A DNA stretch of 64,000 bases, from positions 3,212,673-3,276,672 of the forward strand of contig NW_004955502.1 of the NCBI RefSeq assembly GCF_000276665.1, in the 5' to 3' direction. The stretch comes from Chinchilla lanigera (lineage: Eukaryota > Chordata > Mammalia > Rodentia > Chinchillidae). The notes beneath the pieces were generated by a model. That model was not told where the DNA came from, made no database searches, and saw only the letters and a program-made list of their open reading frames with translations. Of this stretch, positions 21,409-33,060 are shown piece after piece (the stretch's first letter is position 1; each line of letters starts with the position of its first letter). The translations under genes and the position numbers were made by a program.

Positions 21409-22344
21409 CATAATGTTATTTCTTGTGCCAGTTAGGGGAGCCATCAAGAATTAACTTGGTAATAAGTTTTTGTAGATTATTAAAACAGAGCTGCCCTTCT
21501 GTAGGGGTAAGCATGTGGCAGGCACATGTGGAGACTGTCGAAGGCTGGGAGAATGAGAAAGGCAAGGACCGGGCAGTAGCAATGGCATGGCCCTGAGACC
21601 CCTTACAGAAAAGTTGTGTTTATCACTCGCCACTTGTAAGAGATGTGTTGTTAGGTGGTTTCAAGTTGTGCAAGTGTACAGTATATTCACACAAGCCACA
21701 TGCTATAGCAGCTACACCCCGGCTCTGTGGTGTATATGTATGGTATTACTTCTTGCTCCCTAGGCCAGGAAGAACAAAACAACATGAGATGAAATCAGGA
21801 AAAGATGGTGCAGTCAAGGGACCTGGTAAATGTGATGAGTCTGAGGCTCATGCCAGGGCATAACACAGCAAATTGTTCTACTTGTAACAAAAGTAAGTTG
21901 AAGGAGTGTGCTCCAAAATAACAGTAAAATGCATTGCACAGGCAAAGTAAAAACAATTAAAATGTGTACATTTACCAACTCCCCAAGGTGAGTGTAATCG
22001 AATAAAAATAAAATAAAAGAATCAAAAAAAATTCTCATCTAAAGAGTAAGTCTGCACATAAGCCAGTAACTGAGTCGTTTACTCTCAATATTGAATGTAA
22101 TCATGGTGAGCTGCTACTTGTATGACTGGCTGTGGGGTAGGGTCACTCCGGGATGTGAATCCACACAGCACAGCTGGCCCAGCTGGCACGGAATCTGCAC
22201 TGCCACCAGGCCATGGGGAGACTTCTGCTCATCCAGTATCACGGCACAGCCCCTGGTGTGGACTTAGATGCTGGTGTGGCCCATGACCAGCTAAAGCTCG
22301 CTGAACAAATATGTGCTTTTTATACAAAAAATAAGGAGTACACA

Positions 22345-22500
22345 GATGTCTAACAGTTATTGAGGGTTTAGTATGTGACAGGCACTATTTCATATAACTA
22401 ACTTCATCCTGTGAGGTGGACGTTGTTATTATTGCCATTTCATGGATCATGAAACTGAGGCCCCAAAAGGGTGAGTAACTTGCCTGAGTGACCCCTTATT
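22345..22500 (+). repeat. MIR SINE
   Basis: A well-preserved MIR: 'gttattgagggtttagtatg', 'gacaggcactatttcatata', 'ttattattgccatttcatgg', 'gaaactgaggccccaaaagg', 'gtaacttgcctgagtg'. Confidence 0.82.
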
Positions 22501-22751
22501 TGGGGCAGAATTTAGAATTTGGATCTAGTAGCCTGCCCCCTAGTGGTGAGCAGGTACCTCTACACTGTTACTTTAGCCTTGGTCTCCACGCGCTCAGAGC
22601 CCTGGTGGCTGGCGGGTGTGCAAACAGGCAGAGTGCATGTGTTCTGTGCTGAGAGCACCGCTGTGGAGTTTTGCATGCCAGGAAGCGTCACGGAAGGCCA
22701 GCAGTGCTTACAGCTGAGCAGACACCTGAGGCCAGTCTTGAACAATAAGAA

Positions 22752-22962
22752 ACAGTTAATTAGCCAGGTGCAGTGGTATAATCCCAGCTACCTGGAAGGC
22801 TGAGGCAGGAGGATTGCAAGTTAAGGCCAGCCTGGGCAATTTAGCAAGCCCCTGTCTGCCTCCAGATAAAATAGAAAAGGCTGGGGTGTAGCCCAGTGTT
22901 AGAGCACCTGCCTAGCAGTATGTGAGGCCCTGGGTTCCCTACCCCGCACTACCAAAATGAAA
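22752..22962 (+). repeat. B4-like composite SINE (B1 then ID)
   Basis: A B1 half ('agccaggtgcagtggtataa' to 'agcaagcccctgtctgcc') is followed directly by an ID half ('ggctggggtgtagcccagtg' to 'gccctgggttccctacccc'). This copy shows the composite order clearly in sense. Confidence 0.88.
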
Positions 22963-23589
22963 GTTTATCAAGAGGAAGGTGGAGACGGGTATCTCACGTA
23001 ACACACAGAAGCACAGAGGCCTGGAGGCTGGGTGACTGCAGTGCACACGTGAGGCGCTGTGTGGTGCAGAAGGTCAGGGAGGCCGCGTGGCATGTGTGAC
23101 CTCGTTTGTTAGGTTCAGTGTAGAACTGGTCTTCTGTGCTGAGGTCAGGGAAAGGTGGGGAGCAGGTACGTCTGTTCTCTCATTTGGAGTCTCACTAGTT
23201 CTTTAGTTATAACTCCCCATGGGGAGCAGGGTAGAATCCTCAGCCACCCTACTCTCCCTGAGCCCTCTACCCACTGCTTGGCTAGTTAATAAGACGCCTC
23301 CTCCTGCCTCGGGGATTGGAAGCTGTCGTCTGGTCCCTGGGTCCTTTTCTCACTGCTGGCCAGGGAGCTCCAGTCTGGCTTTCAGGAGCGACGCATGCAC
23401 ATGTGAATTCCTCCACACAGTCTCCACTGATCCCTGCTTCCCTCAGCACTCTGCCTGGACTTGGACCCAGCAGGTCGCTCCGTGAAGAGCAGCTCTGCAG
23501 GCAGGACCCCTGGGGTGCAGACCCCACTCTGTATCTGCAGGAGCAGTCGGCACACTGTGCATTTAACTGGATAGTTTTAGCAGGGACTG

Positions 23590-23724
23590 TTTTTGGTGTT
23601 TTGTTTTGTTTTGTTTTGAGACAAGGTCTCACTGTATATCCCAGGCTAGTCTCTTAACTCCCAGCAGTCCTCCTGCCTCAGGCTCCCAAGTGCTGGAATC
23701 ACAGGCACCACTATGCCTGGCTTT
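23590..23724 (-). repeat. B1 SINE
   Basis: An inverted B1 with a (TTTTG)n tail at its left edge, then 'gagacaaggtctcactgta', 'cctcaggctcccaagtgctg' and 'actatgcctggct'. Confidence 0.88.
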
Positions 23725-24014
23725 CTGAGGCGCAGAGCTGTGGGTATGGCTGAGGTGCTTCACCAGCGTATGTGAGGAGCCAGCCTGCCTGCCACGGTTG
23801 GCCTGAAGGGGCAGCAGAAGACTGCAGTCCTCCTGGATCCTGGCTGGAAGAGTGCAGCCAAGGGAGCGCCCTGCGCCTGGCTGTAGCTGAGTGATGGAGC
23901 CTCGGTAGGTCTGGAGGAGCAGTGGGCCGATACACAGCCCTCCTGGACCCACCGTGTCCCTGTGGTCGGTGTGGAGGTATTGTTCTCTGTGCTCTTTCCT
24001 TTCTGCCCCTCTCA

Positions 24015-24125
24015 TTTAATTTTCCCAGCGATTCTCTAGGGTAGCTGCTCACCTTCCAGAGGAAGAAATTCCTCGTGGTCGCAGCCCTGTTCGGTAATGC
24101 AGCTAACCGTGAAATCCAGGCACTC
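24015..24125 (+). repeat. Possible MIR
   Basis: 'agcgattctctagggtagct' followed by 'ccagaggaagaaattcc' and 'gtaatgcagctaaccgtg' fits a diverged MIR 3' half. Confidence 0.35.
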
Positions 24126-25289
24126 TTGACTTGCGTGTGAGGAGGTGTGAAGTGGGAAGTACAGAGACCACACCTCTCAATGCTTAACCTAATCTGCTTT
24201 CCTGAGGTATTGTAACCTCCCGGAGCCTCAGCTTTCTATGTGCATAGGTGCCAGATATTTTAGGATGGTCCTGACAGCCTGCCCTAGGCCCAACCCTATT
24301 TTTGCAGGCATTGTGCTGGTCCCTCCTTCGGTGTCAGGGGCCTGGGAAAGAGCAGGAAGGACCTCAACCTACTCCCACGGCCTGTGAATATGTAGCGACC
24401 CTCAGGCCCAAGAAGTGTTTTGTGTGGAAGCAGGGCTGAGGTTCAGGGAAAGAAAGGCTTTAGCACATGAGAAAATAACGACGTGCACTGAGCCATTTCC
24501 TGTTGCGTTTCATTGGCCCCGTTTTTCTCAGCCTACAATGGCATTGCCCGGCTGCAGCTTCTTCCTTTGCTGACCTGGCCTCGGCCTGGCCTTCGAGCTG
24601 CCGCTTGCGGGTGACTGGATTGTTGAGCCTGACAACTCTTAGACTCGGGAGTTACCTTGTGTTCTGAGATGGTGAGTCAGTCCAGGAAGAGGCGGGTTTG
24701 GGCTGCAGGGTGGAAGTTAAAATTTCCATTCTTAATGTGCTAAGTTTGGAAAGCCAGTGAAATTTCCTGGTGTCTGGAAGCGTGGAGAAATATGGCTCTG
24801 GACTTCGGAGTCTGTTGTGAATCCAGGGCACTGGGTGAGATGACTCAGGAAGTGAATATTGATGGGGAAAGAGGAGCAGACTATGCGCCTTCGGGTGAAC
24901 GGATCTGTTGGGCTCTTACTGTACCCCGGGAAGGAACAGCGGCGAGAATGAGGGAAAATAGACAAGAGACAAAAAGCTGGGGTCGGTGGAGGTCCTCTCT
25001 CCTGAGTGGAGAAGAGGAGCTGGCCAAGAACAGAAGTATCCTCGAAAGGTTGGTTAATTACCACCTCACTGCCCAGAAGTCAGTTAACAAGCTACAAGGG
25101 CTTGTTTACGTGCTTGGAGGAGCTCCCGTGTCCTTGGGCTGGCTTCGTCTTGCGCATGTAATTATTTTCCATCTTCAGCCGCTCCCAACATTCGGGACCT
25201 TCATTGTTGAGAGTTTGGACAGAGGTTATTGGAGTAAGTTTGGCTGAAAGCTCTTCTGTTTTTAAATTTAATTTAAATTTAATTAATTA
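24126..25289. other. Intron without recognised features
   Basis: No exon or repeat is recognised. The 151-codon frame at 24792-25247 has no recognisable domain, signal or splice context. An AT-rich run of TTTAAATTTAA-like units sits at 25256-25290. Confidence 0.4.
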
Positions 25290-25490
25290 ATTGTATGGTC
25301 CTGGGGATTGAACCTTAACAGTGATCTGTAATTGGCCCTTGGCACTGAGCTATATCCCCAGCCCATTTTTAAATTTTGAGGCAGGGTCTCACTAAGTTAC
25401 TGAGTAGCCTAGTCTGGGCTTGAATTTGTGATTCTTCTGCCCCAGCCTCCCAAAGTGCTAGGATTATAGGCCAGTACCACCAGTCCCAGT
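25290..25490 (-). repeat. B4-like composite SINE
   Basis: An inverted ID part ('ggtcctggggattgaacc', 'gagctatatccccagccc') is followed by an inverted B1 part ('gaggcagggtctcactaa', 'cccagcctcccaaagtgcta', 'agtaccaccagtcccagt'). Confidence 0.87.
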
Positions 25491-26906
25491 TTCCATACAT
25501 ATTTTAAATTTGGGCCAAATGTTTCTCAGTACAGTGTAAACTGTAATGTAACTTGATGTGTGAACAGGTTGTATCCTAGGCTTGTAGCAAGTTGCAGAGT
25601 CTCACCCAGTCACAGCCCAAGCTTCAGCCAGTGATAACCTGCTGCCCAGATAAGGTTACTGAAGGTGATTTCGAGCCTTAGCCAGTTGAGCTGTGTCTGT
25701 ACCTCACTCTGCTTCCTGTATCTCACTTCCTTTGCCCAGCTATCAGGAAGACATGCACATGCAGTGGAGTGGAACATTCTAGACCATTTTGGGTCTAGAT
25801 TGTAGCCTGGCTCTGGACTCACAAATTCTGCCCATTAAGATCTATAAAACTAGATTTGTTGTAATTTTTTTTTAGCAGGAACATGGGTCCTTTATGACTT
25901 CTAATTTTTCCCTGTGAAATACAGGTGCCTTAAGCAAAGCCCTTAAACCCAAGGCTGTTGACTTTGACTTGCCTTTACGACACTCATCCTCAGTCAGGAA
26001 GAGCCACTTACATGGAGAAAAGGACCAGAGAAAGTAGCAGGAAAGGGTTTCTCCACCGCCCCAGGCCGCCCCACTTCCATTCTCCTCTTGGTTTCTGTTT
26101 TTAAATCTTGGGGCATTTTCTGCTTTTTTCGTTGCAGCTTAGTCTGATGTAAGATTGCAGGATAATGTGGGACTTCGCATAGTTTTAATTTAAAAAAATT
26201 AATATAACAAGGTTTTAGGTCATCTCCATAGCTGGGTTTATTACCTCAGCGTAGAAAAAACTTAAGCACACGCCCTTGATCTTATTGAAAAGACAGGAGG
26301 GTGTTTCCCTGCGCCCTTCCTCCTTGGATTATTAAGTGGTCTTCCCTTTCCCTTTCCTTTTCAGATATGTGAGGCCCGGCAGCTATTTGCATAACCTCAG
26401 GACACTTCCCCTGTGGCAGGCTTGCCGGTGCAGTCATTCCTGACTTAGGCTGATTCATCAGCACGTACAGAGCTCTTAAAGGAAACATGTGCGTCCTCTT
26501 CCTCTTTGCATTTCTAGAGTATGGATTAATAATGTCAAATTTCTTTTGCTAACTGCCCAAAAAGAATTTTGTTAAGTGAAGCTTGTTTATTTCAGTGAGT
26601 TACTATGCACTGTACCTGGATTTTAGGTTTTTAACCAATGGAACCTTACACAGTACAAGATTTCACTTATTACAGATTTGCTGTCAATGAGCATACGGAT
26701 AACTGGTACACCGGCGTATTCAAAGTTAAGTGGGTAGCGCTGCGTGAACAGTGCTAGTGTGGATAGTGTTTAGTATCCCGGGCAGCTCATGAAATCAAGA
26801 TTAATTTGAAGGGCTTCGTGAGCTTGCCTTGAACAAACAAGCCTGTCTTCCTGACTCATCATTCTCTTTCACCTGAGCATGGAGACCGAACAAGGCCTTT
26901 TGCCCT
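25491..26906. other. Intron without recognised features
   Basis: No repeat family, exon or RNA gene is recognised. Confidence 0.45.
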
Positions 26907-26937
26907 GTTTTTTTTGTTTTGTTTTGTTTTGTTTTTC
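26907..26937. repeat. T-rich (TTTTG)n tract
   Basis: A poly-T run is followed by four TTTTG units. It looks like a SINE tail, but no SINE body adjoins it. Confidence 0.75.
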
Positions 26938-27545
26938 CTTGTGCTCAGGCATTTTGAAAACCTGAAATTCTTGTAGCTCCAGCAAAAGAAACTTGAAACA
27001 TCCAGGTAGCCACTTAATGGTTTTAAGCTTTTGTGGATCACTCTGAATCAAAGGACTGGAAAGAAAGCCCCTTTAAAGGTGGTCTAGTTCATTGCTGTAT
27101 CTCTAACTAACCCTTAAACTGTTCAGGGAAGATGGGTTCACATCCTTCATTTGAAGGGCACAGCCATAGTTTCCAGGGGAATTCTGCATGGTATTTAACA
27201 GACGTCTTGAACCCCTCTAAATCTTACGGGTTCCAGTTGACACTGTTTCCTATTGCTGTGTTATCTGTGAAGAGAATTAAGTTTAGCCCACCTACTTCTG
27301 TGTTGCTCAGAGAAGTTTAAAGTTTGAGGAAGAGTTAGGGCAGGTCTGACACATTGGTCTTCCTGGCAGACCCCTTTCTGCTCCAGTACTTCGAGTGATA
27401 AGGTCTCTTACCATTAGCTGTAATTAGCACAGGTTAATTGTACTTGATAATCAATAAGCAATTTCTTTTCTATGTCCAGCGTTCCAGTTCTTTGTACCTT
27501 TTCCCCCAAATATCTAATTCTTAATTTTGCCAAAAATCATCTTCT

Positions 27546-27620
27546 TTGAATTGTTCTAAATCACCCCAAGTGGGTGGTAAGAGCCCCTCTGATTTCTCAA
27601 AATACTGTCCCTACTCTTCC
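27546..27620 (+). repeat. Local duplicate, copy 1 (75 bases)
   Basis: The first 36 bases are identical to 29256-29291, and the whole 75 bases match at about 65 positions. Flanking sequence does not match on either side. I do not recognise it as a known family. Confidence 0.75.
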
Positions 27621-27764
27621 CCAGTTGTGGAATGACATGTGGTTGAAGAAAATCAAACTATGGAAATTGAAATTAAATAGCCCATAGAACTCGGTATGTT
27701 CTTTGGGAGGGCAGAGGTCTGTTCTGGAAGTGACAGTAATGTTTCAGTAAAATTATTTATTTGC

Positions 27765-27900
27765 AGTAGCACTTTATAAGTAGTGTTTCATATTTTCAAA
27801 GCATGTTCATATCCATTGCCTTGTTTAATCTAACTGGTCACTTTGTGCATTGGGTAGGATCACAGAGTAAGCGATTGCCCAAGGTTGTAAGTCTGGATAG
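27765..27900 (+). repeat. Possible MIR or related old SINE
   Basis: 'gtagcactttataagtagtg' followed by 'cattgccttgtttaatcta' and 'gattgcccaaggttgtaagt' follows the MIR order with deletions. Confidence 0.45.
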
Positions 27901-28135
27901 AGGTGGATGTTCCTCAGCCTTGTGAGCTGTTTAGGAAGGAGACCTCCAGCTCAGGTAACACCTAGGCTGGTGGGTGAGAAGTTTCAAGGAGAAGAATGTA
28001 GATTGCAGTCTTACTGGAGAAATTAGTCACCTGCTCAATGTGGCTCATTCCCAGAAGTTGCTGCATACCTCGAGAGCCTGCTCACAGCCTACATGACCTG
28101 TACTGGCTTCCTAGGGTTGGAGTAGAGTTGGTGTG

Positions 28136-28250
28136 TTTTTTTGAGACAAGGTCTTGCTTTGTTGCCTGGGCTAGTCTTGAGCTCCCAGCAGTTCTGCTTC
28201 AGCCTCCTGAGTGCTGGGGTTATAGGCATGTGCTACCACGTCTGGCTCCA
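28136..28250 (-). repeat. B1 SINE
   Basis: Inverted B1: 'ttgagacaaggtcttgcttt', 'gcctgggctagtcttgagc', 'cagcctcctgagtgctgggg', 'accacgtctggctc'. Confidence 0.88.
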
Positions 28251-28659
28251 ATAGAGTTTCAGCAAGTCCACTTTGACTAGCTACTACTTAGCGAGGCCCC
28301 TATTGCCCAATCGATTTGAAAATGATCACAGTGGATCAAAACACAGCAATATCTGTGATGTTTTTAAAAACCACCTCATTGACAACCTCTGGAGAATGGT
28401 AGAAAACCAACTCACTTTTCTGGAATGTGTACAAGAAAAGAATCAATTGTCCTCTCTCTGGTGTAAGAATGATCTTACATAGTAATCAGTTTTAGGGAGA
28501 AGAAGAAATGATGAAGTTAGAATGTCAGCATTTTGCAGCTCTAATGACATAACCTCAACAGTGATCAACAGTGACTGCTGGTATGCAAACAAACATCCAC
28601 ATGAGATGTGTTTCTTGTAAGAGTACACAGTAATACTTATAAAGTATTCTGGTTTCTAA

Positions 28660-28845
28660 ATTCTTTTTCTGGTGCTACTGAGGAATGAATTTAGGGCCTT
28701 CATATTGAGCTACATCTGTGGTCTTTGTTTGAGTGATAAGTTGTCACTAAGTTGCTGAGTTGCCATGTCTGCCCTTAAATTTGAGATTCTCCGGCCTGAG
28801 TCTCCCAGGGTGCTGGAATCACAGCGATGAGTCATCATGCCCAGG
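28660..28845 (-). repeat. B4-like composite SINE, diverged
   Basis: An inverted ID part ('ggaatgaatttagggcc', 'ttgagctacatctgtggtc') is followed by an inverted B1 part ('agttgctgagttgccatgtc', 'gtctcccagggtgctgga', 'atcatgcccagg'). Confidence 0.78.
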
Positions 28846-29097
28846 TTATGAAATATTCTTGCTGAAAAAAATTGAGCCTAAATCAGATTAAACTGTTAGT
28901 TCTAATGTGTTACGTGGTATGGTGAACATATAGTTAGCAAAGTGTGGTTGTGGGGAAACCCTAGGATGCACACCTCTGAGCTCTGCAACACGTAAGTTAC
29001 CAAAAAAGCAAGTGGGAGTGGTAACCTGCCAAAGGAGAGATGTAACAGCCAAAGGTAACATGCGGATGGACAAGCAGATGCCAACAAGAGTGGTTTT

Positions 29098-29173
29098 GGA
29101 TGGTCTCGGGACTGAACCCAGGGCCGTTGTACACTAGGCAGCACTCTGTCACTGAGCTGCATCCCCGGCCCCT
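29098..29173 (-). repeat. ID SINE
   Basis: Inverted ID: 'ctcgggactgaacccaggg', 'tgtacactaggcagcact', 'gagctgcatccccggcccc'. Confidence 0.85.
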
Positions 29174-29255
29174 GAAAGAAAAGTGGGGAAATTTGAATGC
29201 TGGATACTTAGTGGTGTTAATGCACTTATTTTAATACTTTTAGTTTGATAATGAA

Positions 29256-29330
29256 TTGAATTGTTCTAAATCACCCCAAGTGGGTGGTAAGGGGCCCTCT
29301 GATTGCTGCAAATGTTGTCCATATTTTTCC
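29256..29330 (+). repeat. Local duplicate, copy 2 (75 bases)
   Basis: The partner of 27546-27620, in direct orientation 1.71 kb downstream. The 36-base identical core suggests a fairly recent event or conserved function. No target duplication or tail is visible. Confidence 0.75.
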
Positions 29331-31267
29331 ATATTCTGATTTTGAAAACAATAGTCCTTTAGAGAGGCACACTAAAGTATTTAACAGTGAAATAATAAAG
29401 TCCCTGGATTGGCTAGGGTGTGCGAGAAAATATGGGTGCTGTGGCATCACAACAATGCAGCTGTTGGAGCTGGTGGCTGTGTTGATGGTAGTGCTTGATG
29501 CTTTTGTGATACCGGCTTGAGGGTTTTTTATAATGAAAAATTTAAGGCATCAAAAAACAAAAACAAGCCTTGATTTGAAGTTTGTTGAACATCTTGCTTC
29601 ATCCAGTTCCTGTTTTGGTTTTTGCTTACCAGAGAGTAAGCCTGAGTCACTGTTAACAGCATTTCCAGATTGCAGGTCTCTATTATAAGAAGCCTCTAAA
29701 AAGGTACAAAGGGGCAGTATTCCCATGGCTGTCTTTTGATACTTAAACTTTTTTTTTCCTTTAACAAAGAGCTACTTGCTTATTTGTTGGCTTTTTGCTC
29801 AGAACATTTTAAAAGCTGTACCGGTGAATTGTATCTACAGCTTATTTTTAAAAATTTAAATAGTATGCAACAGGCAAAGAATTATATAAGTATATTCTTC
29901 TGTTTTAATATCTAGAAGCTGATTCTCCCCCATAAGAATTTTGGTTCTTGGTAGACTCATTGCTATCAAGGAAGCATGTCATCGTACTGCTTTGGTTCTA
30001 AAATGCAAATGATACTTGCTTTAACAATTTTCTCATAGTGAGGGGCTGCTTCCGTTCTTGTATTACCTTATTCTAGCAAGTGACACTTCTGTCGTCTCAC
30101 AGAGCTCATGAAATTTTGATGATGGCTAAAATGCATGATATTGAGTTGCTACATCGATTTGAGTTCATCTTTAACATTGACATCACTTTCCATTGTGTGA
30201 CTCTGCTCAGAGGGTGGTTTCCAGTGGCAGATTATTTGCTTCATTTTGCTGCTCACATACCTACTTTTCTGTTACCAAACATGGAAACAAGCCAGTTTTT
30301 ATACCTCATGAGCTCCTTAATTAAAGCTTAATTAAAGGAATTTGAAAATGTCTTTAGTTAGGATCATTTAGAGTTATCAGTGAGGTTTTAAAATTTTTTT
30401 TATGTTTTATTCCCGTTAGAAATGGGCATGGATAATTGAGAGTGTAGTATAATTTTTAGCTGCTTTGCCAGGTGAATTTAACCTTTCTCACACTAGCCGG
30501 GTATGGTTACATTTAAGCTGGGCATGGACATATTTAAAAAGCAGTGAGATCCTTGTAGGGCATGTGCTCTCATGCTGTGGATTTTCATAACTTGCAGTCA
30601 CAGAAAAATAATTAATTTTAAATAGCTGGTGTCAGTGCTGAAAATGAGCCCATTTTTCTTAGCCATTGGAGTAGCCAGTTCCATAATCAGATGTGACATA
30701 CCATTTTCTGCCCTTTCTCCTTCTGCATTGTAAGGTGAGACGTTACTGAGTATAAGCCTTTAAGGGGCAAAAATTATGCTTTCAATGTGCGCATGTAGTT
30801 TACTTAGCTGTATTGGTACATTTTAGATATACACAATGATCACGTTCATCGTAGGGAATTTGTACCTGTACATGCGGTAACTTGATTCTTTTTTCCCCGT
30901 TCCCCTACCCTGCCTTCAACACCTCTTCTCCTTATTTACTAAAGCTTTGTTTCCATTTTCCTTCTTTCCCCCATGAGTTTTTTCTTGCACATATAGTTTA
31001 AAGTGGAGTTCCGTGCTCATTCAGCTCCTTGCAGCTTTAAGCAGGAGGCATCTGGACAGTCGTCAGCCCAGACTTTGGGCACCCCCCCTCCTTTTCCCTC
31101 CGTTTGACTGATGCCCGCCTTGTCTCTGGGAAACAGAAGATTTGCACCCATTTAATAAAGCACGAACAGGAGTTAGTCAGGCTTGATTTCTTCTACTGAC
31201 CACGCATTACAGGAACTGTGATTCTTTCCTTACAGACAGACGACTTGGAGGATCAGATTTGGAGGAT
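29331..31267. other. Intron without recognised features
   Basis: The stretch is AT-rich. No repeat family or exon is recognised. Confidence 0.45.
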
Positions 31268-31335
31268 CAGATAAGGGGACACCGAGAGACCATTTGTGAC
31301 TTGTCTTTAAAGAAGTTTGTCTAGGAAGGGACCTG
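31268..31335 (+). repeat. Locally repeated segment, copy A
   Basis: Contains 'cagataaggggacaccgag', 'accatttgtgacttg' and 'aaagaagtttgtctaggaag'. Closely similar segments recur at 32847 and 34200. Just before it, 'ttggaggatcaga' is itself repeated in tandem. Confidence 0.7.
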
Positions 31336-32770
31336 TTTTTGAGTCTGAACTGTTGCCTGTTCTTAGGGGTTTAAGACTGAGCACAGTTGGAGAGTTTTGG
31401 AATTCTGGGACCCATGCAGGTTTTAAAAACCTGCATGTCCCCTTTTAAGATGTAAAGATAAACAATCGGACCTTAAAGCCGCAGATAGAGTGGGAAGATG
31501 AGTCCATTGGATACCAGGCATTGTCTGATTCTTTGGTCTGCTTTATATTCTTAGTTGTTTTCATTAGTTCTTTTTTCCTTAGGCATGAAAACTTTGAGTA
31601 AGAGAGTATTTACTCACTGATTAAGCTATGAAGATATCTGGCACTGGTGTCCCTAGAAGTGTTGGGTCTAGGGTTGGGGTGGGGACGGTTGTCTGGGCTT
31701 GTTTTCCTGCATGATCTCCCTGAGCTCTGATGTCACCTCCTCGTCTCGTCCCTCCGAGCCAGGGAGTGCTGTTCCTTTGACTAGAAACTGAAGCTCGCCC
31801 CTCTCCTGGCGCCTCGTCAGCTTCTCCGTGTGTGCTCTGCACAGGGACAGGTGGCTTGACTCCCAGGCGGCCTTTACTGCAACCACGTCTGTACCTGGAG
31901 AGTCCTCTGGTAAGAGTCATGCGCTCCCCGAGCCCCCAGAGAGACGTACTTGGTCCTTCTAGAGGTCTCCTGGACCCTCAAGGCAAGCGCTTCTCTTGGT
32001 TTCTGGCTTCATCTTTCTCTCTCGGTGACAAGCTCATGTTCCTCAAAATGGTGTGAGGTTCTTCACGTGCCCTTCATAGACGCCCAGCACAGTGCTTCTT
32101 GCATATTTGGGGGGAAGATATTTTTTAAATTTCCAGTGCATTGCAGGGCTACACATGGCCCTCTAATGCTTGACTGGCCTTTAGCTCGCAGCACAGGTGA
32201 CTCACTGCAGGAGGCTGGCGGCACTTGAGACGTCTATTCAGCAAGGCAAGTCACTGACCGGTAGTGCTTCTAAGACAATGTTAGATTACTCAGAGTTTCT
32301 AAATTCTATCAATTTCTGTATTTATCTTGTGGCAAATGAGTAAATATAGATTGGTACCAGCCAACAGGCACACTGAGTGGTCTAGTGCTTTCCTTTAAGC
32401 TTGAGGCGGGTAATGGAATTTCTTGTGTTGTTCCTGGCCTTCCGGGCATCCGCTGAAAAGTTTAATTAACATTAGAATAGGTGCTCACTAACTCCACATT
32501 TTATTGTTTGTTCTGTGTGAAGATCCCATAAAAATAGATCTTCTACTCAAGAAAGGGGAGAGCAATAAACACGTACTACCTTAGGAGGTGGTGTGCAGCG
32601 TGGAGCATTCAGGGGAGAGGGAAGTGTACCCAGGGTGGGCTGGTGGCTGCAGCTTTACAGGCAGAGGCAGGGAACACTGTCTTACAAGGTGCTGTTTGGA
32701 GACCTGTGTCAGTGACACAGCTGTGTATCTGCGCCAGATCCTTTTTGGTCAGATGCCTTTTTAACATTAC
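31336..32770. other. Intron without recognised features
   Basis: Nothing is recognised. 31620-32060 is GC-richer, with open frames on both strands that show no motif. Confidence 0.4.
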
Positions 32771-33060
32771 CTTCTTTGTAATATATGGGCATGTTTTCCT
32801 TTGATAAAAATTAGAGTCAATATTAAAATAAATGGGAAGATGAATGAGATAAGGGGACACGGAGAGACCATTTGTGAACTATCTTTAAAGAAGTTTGTCT
32901 AAGAAGGGACTGGGAAAGGTAGGTAGGAGGCTAGGGTGGATATAAGAGTCAGAAAGGCCTTTCTTTTTTTTTTTTTTTTTTTTGGTTTTTCTCCGGTACC
33001 GGGAACTGAACTAACGACCTTGCGCTTGCCAAGAAAGGCCTTTCTTAACATGAGAACATT
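32771..33060 (+). repeat. Locally repeated segment, copy B, with ID insertion
   Basis: The longest copy. 32771-32912 aligns with 34128-34260, and 'agggtggatataagagtcag' with 'gaaaggcctttctt' aligns with 34710-34745. Copy B is interrupted by an ID SINE (32966-33031), copy C by an LTR. The end resembles an L2-type 3' region, so an old interspersed repeat is one explanation. Confidence 0.6.
32966..33031 (-). repeat. 5'-truncated young ID SINE
   Basis: A long T run, 'ccggtaccgg', and an inverted B box region ending at 'ttgcgcttgcc'; the 5' A-box half is missing. The perfect duplication 'agaaaggcctttctt' (32951-32965 and 33032-33046) proves it inserted in this short form rather than being deleted later. 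Confidence 0.92.

Noticed and set aside
24792..25247. 151-codon + strand frame
   Set aside because: No recognisable motif and no consensus splice context; the overlapping minus frame is equally open.
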